Positions 1-12,063 of a stretch of DNA of 64,000 nucleotides are shown one piece after another. Location: assembly GCF_000003815.2 (NCBI RefSeq), contig NC_049995.1, positions 7,067,576 to 7,131,575 of the forward strand, in the 5' to 3' direction. The first letter of the stretch is position 1. Every line of letters starts with the position of its first letter. Made by a program: the position numbers and the translations under genes. The notes under the pieces are model-generated. The model had not been told where the DNA came from. It saw nothing but the letters and a program-made list of their open reading frames with translations, and made no database searches. The DNA comes from Branchiostoma floridae (taxonomy: Eukaryota > Chordata > Leptocardii > Amphioxiformes > Branchiostomatidae).

Positions 1-42
1 ACTGGCATATATTTGGGTGGGTGAAAGAGGGAGAGAGAAAGA

Positions 43-46
<4 letters not shown>

Positions 47-94
<48 letters not shown>
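47..94. repeat. (GA)n microsatellite
   Basis: About 24 uninterrupted GA dinucleotides inside a wider purine tract (31-97). It lies in the intron just downstream of the TLC gene's fifth exon, 27 bases from the splice donor. Confidence 0.95.
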
Positions 95-97
<3 letters not shown>

Positions 98-121
98 GGT
101 TCTTTCATAACAATATCCTAC

Positions 122-2810
122 CTCATGTTAACGAAAGGGTTAGACAGTTCCATCATCAACACGTTGTTTGCACAGTACATCAGGCACGGATACGTCTGTT
201 GGTGAGAGAACACATCGACAAAGTCATTACAATGTTCTAGATAAATTTGTTTTCCACTAATTCAAGAACCTTAGACAAAAATGTCCCTTTTTTGCACAAA
301 ATAAAATCACAAAGTACAATTTCAAGAATAGTAGACGGATAGTCCCGGGGTAAGACAGAGACCAGTCTGGTCTATATGAATCTCTCCCTGTCTAGTTTAT
401 CAAAAATATCATTAATACGACAATAACTAAATAGGAAACAACTGAACAATTGAATTCAGCTTTTAAATGATGATAAACCTTCAAAATCAATAAAAATGGG
501 TTTTCATTACTAAGAATGTAAAATGTAAACTGAGGTAGACATCAGTGCAGAAGCATTATCTCTCACCATTGCCACAAACCCGGTGTAGGTTGAGAAGAAA
601 TGGTGCAATTTAGAGGACATCTGGCCGATGTTGTGCGTCAACATAAGCACCAATGCTAGGGAAAAATAATAAAGTAAGATCTAAATGTTGTCTGATATTT
701 CTCCTGGAGAATATTAAAATGACTTAACTTCTTATACTTCTTAGTTTGTACCAACTATTACTACTAGAAAACCGAAAAAAAAAATTATGAAAAAAGACGA
801 ACCATCTTAAGCATTCACGTTTTTTCTCAACAAAGTAGCAGCACTCCTGTGTGTTGGACAATACAAGCATGCAATTTGCTGTCTGTGTCCCACGCATACT
901 GTGCAGTTACGAGCTAAATAAAGCAAATCAAATCCAAAGGTGAGTTTTAGATTCGCAATGTGCTGGAAATCGTTCCTACCTGCGGTGACGTAACCAGTGT
1001 AGATAGCGAGCGTGTGCCGAACTAGAGGTGAGTCGTGCCTACAGAGACAGACAATTTTTTTTTGTAAAACGTGACGAAAAAACAAACAAACAAACAAAAA
1101 CAACTAGTACTGGCACATTGTTACATATGGTCTGCATTTGTGTTAAGATTTCATTTGAGAAATAGCTTATCGCTTAATTTTTGTTCCAGGGTTTTAGTGG
1201 GGCTTTTACAGAGAACCGACCATTGATAAGAATCTATAATGTAACAGATCCGCCAAACTGACCAGTCTCTTAGCTTTAGAGATTCTAAGCCACACCGGCA
1301 CCGAACCTGGGTCGCCAGCTCACAATCTCAACGCCGCTAATAGGGCTTTCACACGGAAATCGAATTAGCAGGAATCAAGCCGAACCAGTCGGAATGAAGT
1401 ATTTGCAAAATTCGTAACACATTCGGGGCCATTCCGAGCGGGGGTTCCAAATGGACTTGATATCCCCTTCATACGAGAAAGAATGAGCCAGAATGCCGTC
1501 AGAATGAAAATTCTTTTCTATTCCTGGGAATTCGTAGTGTACTCTAGAAATTCTTACTGCATTCGAGATATTCTTTTGGCCACATTCGGGCAGGATTCGA
1601 AGTGGCTTGCCTTTTCGGTTCTCCTTCGAATGAGATTAAAATGTTTCGAATAATGTTGGAATGCCACAGAATGCGGTCAGACTGTAGTTAGACTAGTTAG
1701 AATCCATTTGGAATGCCATTAGATATTTCTACACTTCGAATGCACCTCGACAGTTTTTGACATGTCAAAAACTTTCGAGCCAGCCAAAAGAACGGGGACG
1801 AATATCTGGAACGCAGTACAAATGTTTAGAATACAGTACGAATTGCGAGGAATTGCCACGAATAGAAACAAAAATTCATTCGGACGGCATTCCGGCTCAT
1901 TCGTGCTCTCGTGTGAAGGGGGCTTAACCGCTACGCCAAAAGGTCGGACCATTTGGCATGGTCAGTTTGACGGCGCTTGAACCCCACTGTTACATTGGCA
2001 GCCTTTTCTAGAATGACAACGTCAACTGTTACACGATTACGTTACATCCACGGCAGAACAAAGAATGGCACACTCAATCTGCTGTCATAATTTAAACATA
2101 TCGTACGACGGCACATGTGACCGCGTACTTAGTATAAGCCGTACAAATGGCACGCGAAGACAACGCCTATAACGTACCAGATGACGTCATGAGGTATTTG
2201 GTCGGCAGCGAAGATGTAGATGTACCACGCCCTGAGTCCGACTGTAGTCGCCAGGCAGAAGGACAGAAAACTGGCAAAAACAACAAACATTTGAAAAACG
2301 TAATAATAAATAAGTTTGAAAATAAGGGAAATCCTTTTGAAATACAAATGGGTACTTCTTTAGACAAAAGCAGAGTATACTGGCCGGCTGACGATCCTTT
2401 GGCCGGCTGAACTCCTTGGCCAGCTTTGATACTATCTTATGCCAGCGGTAAATCTGCTAGCTGAAGATTAAAGCATCAAGTGCACGTTAAAAGTATGTCA
2501 CTGCATGTATATGTATCTACGTGCCGTATCTAGCCCTGTTTTAAGGTCTTGTTTAAAGCTGTATCTAGAGTTCTAGATATAAGGATCAAGCGGTCTCAAT
2601 GAGGTTCACCCTACAATATAATATTCCAAGGGAAAGAAAACGGATTTCTACTCACGCGTCCTTGACAATGAACTGCTTGACCCTTGGTAGAAACTGGTAC
2701 GGTTTGAAGAGCCGCGGTAAGAGCGCAGGCGCGACCACCAGGAAGATGATCAGCGACAGTATGAACGAGTAGGTGGTGGTGAGGATGTAGGTCAGCTCTA
2801 GCGCCATCAT
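122..2810 (-). CDS. TLC-domain multipass membrane protein (TLCD4/5-like), 5' five exons, partial
   Basis: Exons 2656-2810, 2178-2270, 980-1038, 567-655 and 122-195 join at GT/AG sites with matching phases (2, 2, 1, 0) into 156 codons plus two bases, and the gene continues past the left edge. Residues 8-30 are a hydrophobic first membrane segment. Residues 114-124 carry the His-His of the TLC domain (SKLHHFF, H120/H121). Residues 148-153 read ELSNPF, matching the ELSSPFVN-type motif I know from TLCD4/TMEM56. TLC proteins are ER or plasma-membrane proteins involved in lipid handling; the substrate cannot be read here. The start is the first of two tandem ATGs, chosen because the hydrophobic segment follows at once and a stop lies upstream. 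Exon 2 was placed from family similarity plus exact phase fit. The family is well supported; the exact orthologue is not. Confidence 0.82.
1336..1928. mobile_element. Foldback-type non-autonomous element with ATTCG/GAATG subrepeats
   Basis: The ends are inverted copies of each other (GGGCTTTCACACGG at left; CGTGTGAAGGGGGC at right). The interior is filled with ATTCG/GAATG/GAATT words in mirrored order. A 22-base perfect palindrome sits near the centre-right at about 1752-1773 (AGTTTTTGACA and its complement). Possible TAA/TTA flanks suggest a short target duplication. There is no coding capacity. It lies in the second intron of the TLC gene. Confidence 0.7.
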
Positions 2811-5800
2811 GCGACTTCTTCAATTTCTGCAATTCAGTTATGAAGAAAGGATTTTGTTTCGCATTAGCAGTAACAGGAAAATCGTCTTTAGGCGTAACAC
2901 ACACGTTTTGTACAGCTGTAAGTACAAGTTACGCACGTACGCACTCCATTAGGAAAGATCTTAATCTTAATCGATTAGTGTGGTGGGTTCTTGTTCTTTA
3001 ACTGTTCTTTAAGCTGTCCTCAAACACATGCGGCTTTAAGTCCTATCCGAGGGGATATCTCTAGTCTGTACCAGACTCCGGGTCGCTGGAAAGCCGTAGA
3101 AATGGAACAAATAGAGGAGTAAGCCGGCCAGAGGAGTATAGCTCGCGCGCTGTTCCCTGGCCAGTTATACTCCTCTGGCCGGCTTACTCCTCTATGTGTT
3201 CCATTTCTACGGGTTTCCAGCGACCCGGGGTCTGGCAGAGACTACGATATCTCTCTGTCCGGAGCCATTATTCGGGGTTCCGAGCGTCCAAATAAAAGGT
3301 AGTTTTATTGCTTGGAAACGTCCAAATAAAAGGTTGTTTTAATATATATATATATTATTACTCGGTGTTCCTAGCGGCCAACTGAATCGGCAATGTCAGA
3401 GAAATTCAATACTGGCGGTTCAACAACACACTAGTGTTTGGATCGTCCATTGGGCATGTATTTGCTAACTACTGCCAAACACAACATAACACAACACGAC
3501 AAATGCTCTGCACACCCAATATAGTCCAACTCTTCATAAAGACACTTCTCTTCACTTTTCTTGTATTTTTGTTTCACACTGTATCTTTTCTTGACGTTTC
3601 TGTGCATCGGTTATTATAAGTGCTCCCTCCCCTCCATTTCTCTACTCGCGTTAACCTGTTTATCCTAGTGCTAATATCAAAAGAAATGCGTCAGAAGTAT
3701 TATTGGCAGTGCTAAGAGGCTCACCCATGCCAAACAGCTTTAAGATTGATAGCTCCAAGCCATTACATCACTCTCTAATTACCACTGCGTCCTTGCACAT
3801 AAGGAGGGTCTGCATGTGTTTTCAATGAACGGTCGGTAATGAGCTATATTAATTCCCGCTAATAGCTATTCGTAAAGCGTAATTGGTCACTTTAAATTTC
3901 CTATCCGTCGTTAAGCGTTATCTTCCTAGTCTAACGTCAGATGACCCAAAGTCATAACGTAATACCCTATCGTGCCCTACATTTACCACAATGCAAACAT
4001 AATACCACATTGTACATAGGAACCTGGGTCAATTTACGCTCAAGCGCTGCCGGACCTCCAAACTTTCCGTTAAAATAGCGTAACCAGTTCTCCTAAATTT
4101 GCAGTTAATCGTTGCCAGTTCTCCCTATCCAGACCCTCTTAAAGGAACACAGGTGCGATACCCTAAACGTAAGCAGCCTTGTTTGGCCTTGCCCTGTGTT
4201 GACATATAGCCATGGGCGATGACTAGACACACCCACATAAAGACGTTAAGAAACGGCATATTAAACGTTCTTTCCTCAGAACCCACGCCAAATACAACTC
4301 AATACAAAAATAATAATCATAACATTACTGGGAAGACTTTATGAAGTACAAGAATACCAATCGAAGTAGAGTAAAGATACAAACCCGTTCAGTTGTCTCG
4401 CGAAGATTCCGGAAGAAATTGGGGTCACCTTGACTTGAAGACGCTAGCTCCAAAATTATGGTCTGAGAGGTCTATTTAGCAGCTTTGCTCACGAACTGTC
4501 GCCTAAGAATAAAGACTGTGAATTGTTAGAATTGTAGTTTATAGACTGTACGTGAGCAGTAGAGCGTAGTTTGGCGTACACTACCTTGTATGATCTAATA
4601 AGTAACCGTGCCTGTCACTTGACCCCGACGGACGAAACCATACCACGGCGCCAGGGGTAAGCTGCCAACATGATCGAACAAATATTTCTAGTTCTTTAAC
4701 AAACCACAACTGTATTTGATAATTCTATTTAATAGTATGCTCTTCTACCACACTGTATTATGTATTCGTGGGGGTATTGTCTTTTATTAGTATAGGAGTA
4801 ATGTCACCCCTACGTTAGAATGGACTCGTCAATTAACGTCTGTTTGGAGAGGGGAAGGTCCACAAATAATCGCAGGGGAATGACATTTCGGTCGTCGTCG
4901 ACCTTCATGAACATGGTTTTCTTTTTTTGCTCCGTATGCATGTGTTTTCGCAGCAATAAAAACCTCCGGATGAATTGTGGTGGCTTTTATTATGTAGGCG
5001 TAGGTGTTGTGGGTACGGAGGTCAGGGTCGAGTATGCGCCCCCTGGTAACTAGTATTGGTACTGCAGCAAAACTTCAGATTTCTGTTGTCCTGGACATAC
5101 CCTGGTCTTGTTGTCAAAGTCAGGAGTTGGAATGGTGCTTTCGTTGCTTCTAACAGAAAATGGGCCTTGTGTCTCTACTCCTGATGGTATACGTTTTACT
5201 TTTATATTCTTAAGTTAACATTTGAAAGAATCTCACAGAAATGAGCCAATATGAAAAGTCCTATTTTCCTCATATCTACACCACAGTGTTCATATTTGTA
5301 ACTTCTTTATTTTGTATCCGATTCGTATACAATACAATACAATACCAATCTCTCTTTTTGAAGCTATACGAATTTGTTTTTCTATTAGAACTGAAGACAC
5401 GTAACAAAGCATGCTATCTCTTCAAGACTATAAAATTAGGATTGGGCTTTTATGGTACAAAAAATGTTCCCATGTTTGATGTCCCAATGTCCGATTAACA
5501 TGTATATTATTCGTTGCCAAAATCAAAGGTTTGGTGTTCAACAAAAGGTATAATATCGGTATACTAGCAAATTGCTATACATACTAACAATGATATCAAG
5601 AACGTTTTATATTTTTAGCACCAACGGTCTTCGGAGTAAGTTTATAGAATAGCATAAATACGAATAAATACTACGTATACGTAAAAAAGGCTGTTTCTGC
5701 ACGTACAAAATGATAGTATAACTTATGACCTTATCAATATAACTGATAAAAAAAGCTAGTTAGAAAGTAGTATAAACTATTTACATTAAAAGAACTTTGG

Positions 5801-6725
5801 AAGAACGACACTCTATACACAGATATACTATTACCATACTGAGCTGTGAGCCCCTGCCGTCAACTAGATCTATAATGTGATTCGTGTTTCAACTGCGCTT
5901 GCACAGCAAAATGCATAAAATAAAACACTTCTGAACATTGTTATGCAATGGTACTTCACCTTTGACATATTACCCACTGTGCATTGCGCTACACATGCGC
6001 ATCATCTTATTTGTTTCCTTGTGAAAAAGGTTTCCACACCTAAAATCTATGTTGATGTTGTGCCACACTTAAATAGCAATCGGTAATACTAAAAACTTTG
6101 TAACCTTTTGAAATAACCAAGGAGGACAAATAACTGATAAAGATAATTACTTTGGAAATGATACGGACATTCATAATATCCCTTTGACGGAATATTGCAT
6201 CCTACAACACTATTTGCCTGTATCTAAAAGACAAGGGTTTGGCGTTTATGACAGAAATATATTCGTCAGTTTTGTACAAAATATACCAGTTCGTGTCTCT
6301 AAATGTTGTAAAGATGGCGGCGGTAGGGGCCCACGCTCTCGTTTCCAGGGTGAATTTCTTTCCTCCCTCGTTCCCCCGACACCGTGGGTGTTCACAGGTA
6401 CCATCCTGATTTTGGCCCAGGTTTTTCTCCATGATAACTAAGCTGTGGTGGCGACAAAGAAAAAGGTAAGCAAATGGTAAGCAAGTTGTTCCAACAATAC
6501 TTAATTTACAGCTATTAAACAACCTCCAAGAAAAGTGTCATATTTTCTTGCATGAAATATGAATATAGCAACTGTTTTCTTATTGTGTTGGAGCAAAGTT
6601 TAAACTTTTCACTATAATAGCAACTAGTTAAAGACTATTTAATCCTGAACAAGTGGAGGCAAAATACAACCATGTTTAGGTAACCAACTGTGTGGAACAT
6701 TAACACATGATGCCTTTTTCCTATA
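2811..6725. other. Intergenic stretch, no gene seen
   Basis: This lies between the TLC gene start and the CCAAT-rich array. Besides the hairpin at 3054-3251 it holds a two-fold direct repeat (CGTCCAAATAAAAGGT at 3285-3300 and 3319-3334) and an (AT)n run near 3342-3356. The rest is AT-rich with only short random ORFs. Confidence 0.6.
3054..3251. repeat. Large near-perfect hairpin (about 87-base arms, 25-base loop)
   Basis: The left arm 3054-3140 is the near-exact reverse complement of 3166-3251. Both contain GAGGAGTAAGCCGGCC or its complement and CCAGCGACCCGG or its complement. The loop is 3141-3165. No ORF is present. It could be a short foldback element or MITE. Confidence 0.85.
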
Positions 6726-7026
6726 ACCAGTCAACATGGCTAACAATGCTTTATGTCATGGCAACGTGACTGCAAGCGCCCAATGGAAAGCAAGATACTT
6801 TTCCTTTAACGAATCAACATGGCGGACTCTTAATTACGTCAAAGATAAGTCACTGCAAATGACCAATGAAGACCAACCTAATTTCCTTCAACCAACCAAC
6901 ATGGCGGGCTCTTAGTGACGCAATATTAGATCAACCAATGGATAGCAAGCCACTATTCATTTAACCAATCAACGTAGCGGACAATTCATAGCCACGTGTC
7001 TGCAAACGACCAATGGAAACCAGTCT
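6726..7026. repeat. Diverged tandem array of about 70-85 bp units with CCAAT motifs
   Basis: Four degenerate copies each begin with AACC-A-(G/A)TCAACATGGC or a variant (near 6728, 6810, 6891 and 6962) and contain a CCAATGG-type core (near 6779, 6862, 6936 and 7010). The last copy overlaps the 3' coding end of the CBM14 exon. Confidence 0.65.
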
Positions 7027-8667
7027 ACCTACCCCGCATGGCCGTGGAACGATGGCGGGTTTATCGCAGACCTTCCTGCCGGCATCGAAGACCAGCCCGT
7101 CCGGGCAGTACCCTCGCTCGCCCTTCACCCGCCCGTCCTTACACACGTAGTACCGCGAACAGTCCTTCGGGTCCGCAAACATTCCACTTAGCCGGCGGGG
7201 GCACAGAAATCCTGCAGAAAATAATCATTTTTGTCATTCCGTACAGCCATATGTTTGGTTTCCTAATGTTTTTACCTCTGCTAAAAAAATTATGTTTTGG
7301 TGACGTTTGTGTGTGTGCGGTTATGAAAAGCATAAGTCTAGAAGTTGTGGATGGATTTTTGTGATATTTGGCAGGTGGATATGTGTTGGTACAATGAATG
7401 TCAAATTTGACAATTGGGCCTCCTAGCGGCTCTCTTCCGCACTGCAGCAGAACGTTTTTTTTACAAGTTTACGTTTGCTTACTTTAAAGGTGTACAAATT
7501 TCACAGGAAAGTAAGTCCCAATGCAAATGTTTCTTCCCATACATTTTTCTTTATATTACGAAGGCCAGAAAATCTTATAAAAGCAATATGCCTCAAAAGA
7601 AGAGGGGCTTCAGGGAAAATAAAATGAGAAAGAGAGAGAGAGAGAGAAAGAGAGAAAGAGGCAGATAGAGAGACAGAGACAGCTGCAGAGACAGAGAGAG
7701 AGGGACAGAAAGAGACAGAGACGAAGAGATCCTCACCGTCAACCTTCAGCTGGCCTGTAGACCTTTGCGGGGGGTCGCTGTTGACCACGCATGTGTAGTT
7801 GCCCTCCTCCTCCTTGCTAACGTGGAAGACCCGCAGCAGATATTCCCCGCGCCGCTTGGCGGCGTGCAACTTCCCGCTCCAGGTCACCCTGTGGTAGAGT
7901 ATATGATATATTCTATTTTAGCTTTAAGCTTTATTCAACAAAACAAAAATGCATACGCAAGACAAACAATATAACATATGAGTACACCAAGGACGTTATA
8001 TGACGCAAACACTGAAATACGTACACATATTACTAAATGAACGCATTTGCAAGATCACCCCATTTTCTGTAGTGATAACTTGGCTTTCGTTTCCTTCTAT
8101 GGACTTAAAATGGATGGGAAAGGAGACAAAACTATACAATAAGGATTGGCGATTAAAGAATATATACACCTTGCCCAATAGAATTATCATATTACATGTT
8201 ATTGGCACTGCTTCATGATAATATCAAATATCATCGATATTAAGAAATACACCGATAACAAACTAATTTGCAACGATTACCCGTAAGATACATTAAATGT
8301 TTTATGAGACTAAGGCCAGGGCAACGTCAATTCAACGTTTATTTCACAAAAATGTAAGACAAAATGTTGTATAAAACTACTGGATGAAGCATTGATCTTG
8401 TACAGTTTTCTAGTGATGACACAGTGATGACACAGCATGCACATGTGTTTTTTTTTACTAAGGAACTACAATTTATTTCTAGCCAAAAATGATGTAGAGT
8501 TCTTTACCTGTAGTTGTCCACGAACAGCACTCGTCCGTCCTTCTCCCAAACCAGAGAGTTCCCGTTCATGTCGCGCACCTTGCAGATGAAGGTGGTACTG
8601 CGCCCGGGCTCTACCATTCTGTCCGACAGGGGTTGGCGGAACACAGCACGGTCGTAGAAGTTTGGCT
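6961..8667 (-). CDS. Secreted-type protein with Ig domain and CBM14 chitin-binding domain, partial 5'
   Basis: Exons 8508-8667, 7737-7888 and 6961-7211 join with matching phases (2, then 1). The first two encode one I/V-type Ig domain: FICKV and W-E-K-D in the first half, then KEEEGNYTC in the second. The third encodes a peritrophin-A/CBM14 module with six cysteines in order (CP..., DCSRYYVC, GYC, KVC, RPC). The reading frame ends at TAA 6961-6963 after a short tail. Alternatively the GT at 7031-7032 acts as a donor after RPCG. The first exon starts in phase 1, so at least one exon lies upstream. Ig plus CBM14 is the domain pairing of amphioxus VCBPs, but VCBPs carry two V domains and only one is seen here, so I do not name it a VCBP. 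The likely role is binding chitin-like carbohydrate outside the cell. Confidence 0.8.
7624..7729. repeat. Purine-rich GA/GACA tract next to splice donor
   Basis: About 105 bases of GA and GACA words. In transcript sense this is a CU-rich stretch that starts seven bases past the exon 7737-7888 boundary. Confidence 0.85.
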
Positions 8668-9559
8668 CTGTAATAAAAACGTTCATTGTCAAACGTATTG
8701 CCTCCCTTTATGTAATAAAACACAGCGGATGGCCGGTTTGAAAGTTTGTGTCTCATTATATTCCTACGTTTTAGCGAATTCATGTCTGATTCATGTGTTT
8801 TTCAAAACACTCGTACGCGCTTGGTCCATTTGGTGCATTTTTCAGAGAATTCGTAAGAAAACTTATGCAACTCTGAAGTACGTAGCACTTTTGTTTGTTG
8901 TTTCAAGGAGGTTGGTCGTTGGCTTGGGACATTTTGTCAGAGACGATTGACTAACGACTCCGTCCAATAGCGCCACCTTGCGGTAATAACACAAAGCGCC
9001 AAAGACCATGATGCCAGTTGAAACTTACAACTTTTCCATCTGGCCTACAGCTCCTGCAGCATGTCTCCCATCAGAGAACGGAAGTGTAAGTTTTTCTAAG
9101 TCCCCACAAGACTGACCTTGTCATTAAACTGCAACACCCTGCCACAGTGTGTATGAACCATCTGTAGGTCTGGGCATTCAATCTGACAAGTCTTATTAAT
9201 GTAGCAGAAGCCGTATGTGGTAGCCATAAAGAATTTCTTATGAAATAACAATGCCTTCTGGGTTATAATCGCTGCTGTGTTGGTATAACGTTACAATAAA
9301 TGGTGTGCTTTGTATTTTTCTTCGTTTAGAATGAGACTTCGTGAGTCGTCTCAACTCAAGCATCTCATGGTAGAGACCAAAGGCTTAGCATTTTGAAAAC
9401 TTGAGTTATAGATGACAAAGTACATCCACAAATTCAGAAGGAAAGACACGATGACTTTGCTTCAGGAGTCCCATGGCCTCTTTGAGGCAATAGGGGCAGT
9501 GGGTTGGGCGCGGTATCAGAAGTCAGAACCAAGCCTTCAACTTCCAACCCCCTTCAACC

Positions 9560-9722
9560 GAAGTCAGGTACCCATTTTTTCACCTGAGTGGAGTGAGGAA
9601 AGTTGTGTAGAGTGCTTTTCCCAAGGACGCGACGACTACGTCTAGTCAGAAACGCCAGGAATTGAACCCGTGACCTTTCGATTTCGTGTTCTTTAGGTCC
9701 TTTACTTAGGCTGGGCCATTCG
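9560..9722 (-). mobile_element. tRNA-derived SINE copy, diverged
   Basis: Read on the minus strand it has a Pol III B-box-like GGTTCAATTCC, then CCTTGGGAAAAGCACT and CTCACTCCACTCAGGTG. These words match the copies at 26340-26506 and 60030-60175 in the same order. Confidence 0.55.
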
Positions 9723-10748
9723 ACCACATCCACCTAACGCCCTGTCCCCAAGGAGTTTTGACACGACTGTGGTCCCTCTGCGTAGGACTACCGAGGGCAA
9801 GATGCCGCTACTTTTCCTAAAAACGCTGGGACAATTTTTCAAAGACCTTATCTGTCACCACAACCGCCGAGTAATTAAAAGGCTCCGTAACCTTTGTGAC
9901 CTCTGGAGAGACCACGCAATTTCTTTTGCAGCTGTCATCACAGAGAGTAGCCTGGGAACGAGAGCGAGATTACCCCCTGCCATATTTGTCAATCAGGGCG
10001 GGGCATCATTTAGGGTACCCGGTGCTTTTTTGGAGGATAAAAATGTACGCCTCCTGCAAAGTTTAACTGTCTTCGTACACAAAATTGTGTTTTAAATCCA
10101 TGTCGGTGGTTGGTTCTGTCACGGCCTGCTTGAAAATCCAATGGCATCAAAATCGTACGACGATCGCACGACCTATAGGTCCCATAGATGTGACCGCGCC
10201 CTTATACAAACGCGTCCAAACAGAAAAGCGCGCTGTCGCACGTAAGATTGTAACCAAATATGCCCTCTCCGGAAATCACAGTATCGTTCCTGTCTTTGCT
10301 AAATGGATTAACTGGACAAGCTAGCTAATATTTAATCCACAACAAGTCCTACCTGCGGGCTATCTTTGGTACAGTCCTTGGAATACAAGAGAAGGTGATA
10401 CAAATTATGTTCAACATGTTCTTGACCTTACGATCTATGATTTCCTTCGAATCGGCAAACAGACACTTTGGTTTCATTAAAGTAATCCCACTGGTTATAA
10501 ATGTAAGACAGAAAACGGTCAATGCGGGCAAGCTTAAGACATTTGATACCCAACTGCTTGGCTCTAGAGTTGTGAGGTCAACAGTTGTAGTCGTTAGAAC
10601 CAATACATGTCTTGTTTCCCGGCTATCAACGAAGAGCACTTACCAACGGAAACGAGTAACACACGGTTGGAAGGCACAGTTGGACAGAGCACGCGATTCT
10701 GAGACATTAGGTGTAGGGTTTGATAGCCGCATTCGCAGACTTCCAGCG

Positions 10749-10930
10749 GGAGTGAATTTTATTTCATGGGGGGGGGGGAACTGGTTCGCAATTTGGACTT
10801 TAATTCGAGGCCGGGCGAACCTCCCTTCCACGGCAAACTCCCTTTTTTGGTGTTAGAAAACATTTTGTCAACGTTCTCTTAAAAATCGCGAACCAGCGCC
10901 CCTTCCCATGAAATAAAATCCAGCCCCTTT
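10749..10930. repeat. Inverted repeat (foldback)
   Basis: ATTTTATTTCATGGG...CTGGTTCGC at 10752-10794 recurs in reverse complement at about 10873-10921, enclosing about 80 bases. A (G)11 run sits in the left arm. Confidence 0.6.
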
Positions 10931-11857
10931 CGAAGTCTGCGAAGTGGGCCAAGGGTTTGACTTTTACGAAATTTTTATCTGTCTCCGTCTTGAATGTCAA
11001 CGATCGCAAGATAAAGACACAGACAATTGATCTTAAGTGGGTTGGTAGGTTTCCTACTGAAACTATCTCGGTCCAGCCGTACATCCATTCCTAATAGAAC
11101 TCAGCGGGTGATACCAGATGATAACCGCCTTTTGATGCCGAATAGAAGGCGCTTTCAAAGGAACTGGCACTACAAGGACTGGTGGAAGATATTTATCAGA
11201 TCGCTGCATATGGTTGAGCAATGAGATATAGCAAGCAAAGGCTGTGTAGCTTACGTCGTTTCAAACACCGAGACACTGTCTGGTCTGGTATATTTTGTTT
11301 TTGCTATGAACCATGCATTTAATACGTTTTTTAGGCTTTGGCAGCAGTTTTAGAATGTGCGGTCATCATTTTCTTCGACGACGCCAGGGCAAAATTTGCC
11401 AACGGCGATGGAAAATATTACTGGGTAGCAAAATTTGATACTGTTTTGTGTGATTTGTGCTGCCAGTCTTCCGTATCTGTTAGTCAAGCATGCATCCTGT
11501 GGGCTTCAGATGGGCTGGTGTCATTTCATATTGATCCTCAGGGTTTAGTTAACTGTCTGAGGGTGACCGAAGTCAAGGTCTTCATCAACGTAGGGTTTAC
11601 AAACATTAGACTTTTTATTAGAGTTAACTGTCACTCACTTCATCTAGTGGAAGAACTGTACATGCAGATTGGTCATTTCGTTGCCGTTTGTGTAATTAAA
11701 TTCAGAGTAATATGTGGTTCAACTTTAACACTGAATACTCACAGATAATGAGGAGAGTGTATCTTTAATCATCATTTCTGGACTTACTAGTAGATAAAAG
11801 TATTGGATGTCCTGCTGTGTTGGGTGCCACAAGAATTTCTCGATTCTACTTTTTAGG

Positions 11858-12063
11858 TACTCTCAAAGCAGAGGTTAGGCTCCGGCTATTTTTTTAACTT
11901 TTTTTTTTGTCGTTTTTATCGGGCTTTCTATTATGTCATTTTTTTAAGTACGCAAGCCAGGTTTTGACACAGCAAGATGAAATACAAAATAGAAAGCCCG
12001 ATAAAAACGACTAAAAAATACGTTTAAAAAAATAGCCAGAGCCTAACCTCTGCTTGGAGAGTA
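11858..12063. mobile_element. TIR element with exact 9-bp target duplication (TACTCTC family)
   Basis: The ends read TACTCTCAAAGCAGAGGTTA and its near-complement. The interior is a near palindrome (GTCGTTTTTATCGGGCTTTC and complement). It is flanked by CTTTTTAGG at 11849-11857 and again at 12064-12072. It is 206 bp long with no ORF. Related copies lie at 17851, 34805 and 50271. Confidence 0.85.

Noticed and set aside
17..205. Plus-strand frame over the GA repeat
   Set aside because: An Arg-Glu run from (GA)n, and the rest is antisense to the TLC exon at 122-195.
9769..10095. 108-codon plus-strand frame
   Set aside because: It begins in ordinary DNA after a SINE and lacks motifs. Its tail runs up to the TCGTACGA-family repeat.
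11338..11748. 136-codon plus-strand frame
   Set aside because: No family motif, no splice context, and the start is not an ATG in good context. Probably chance.
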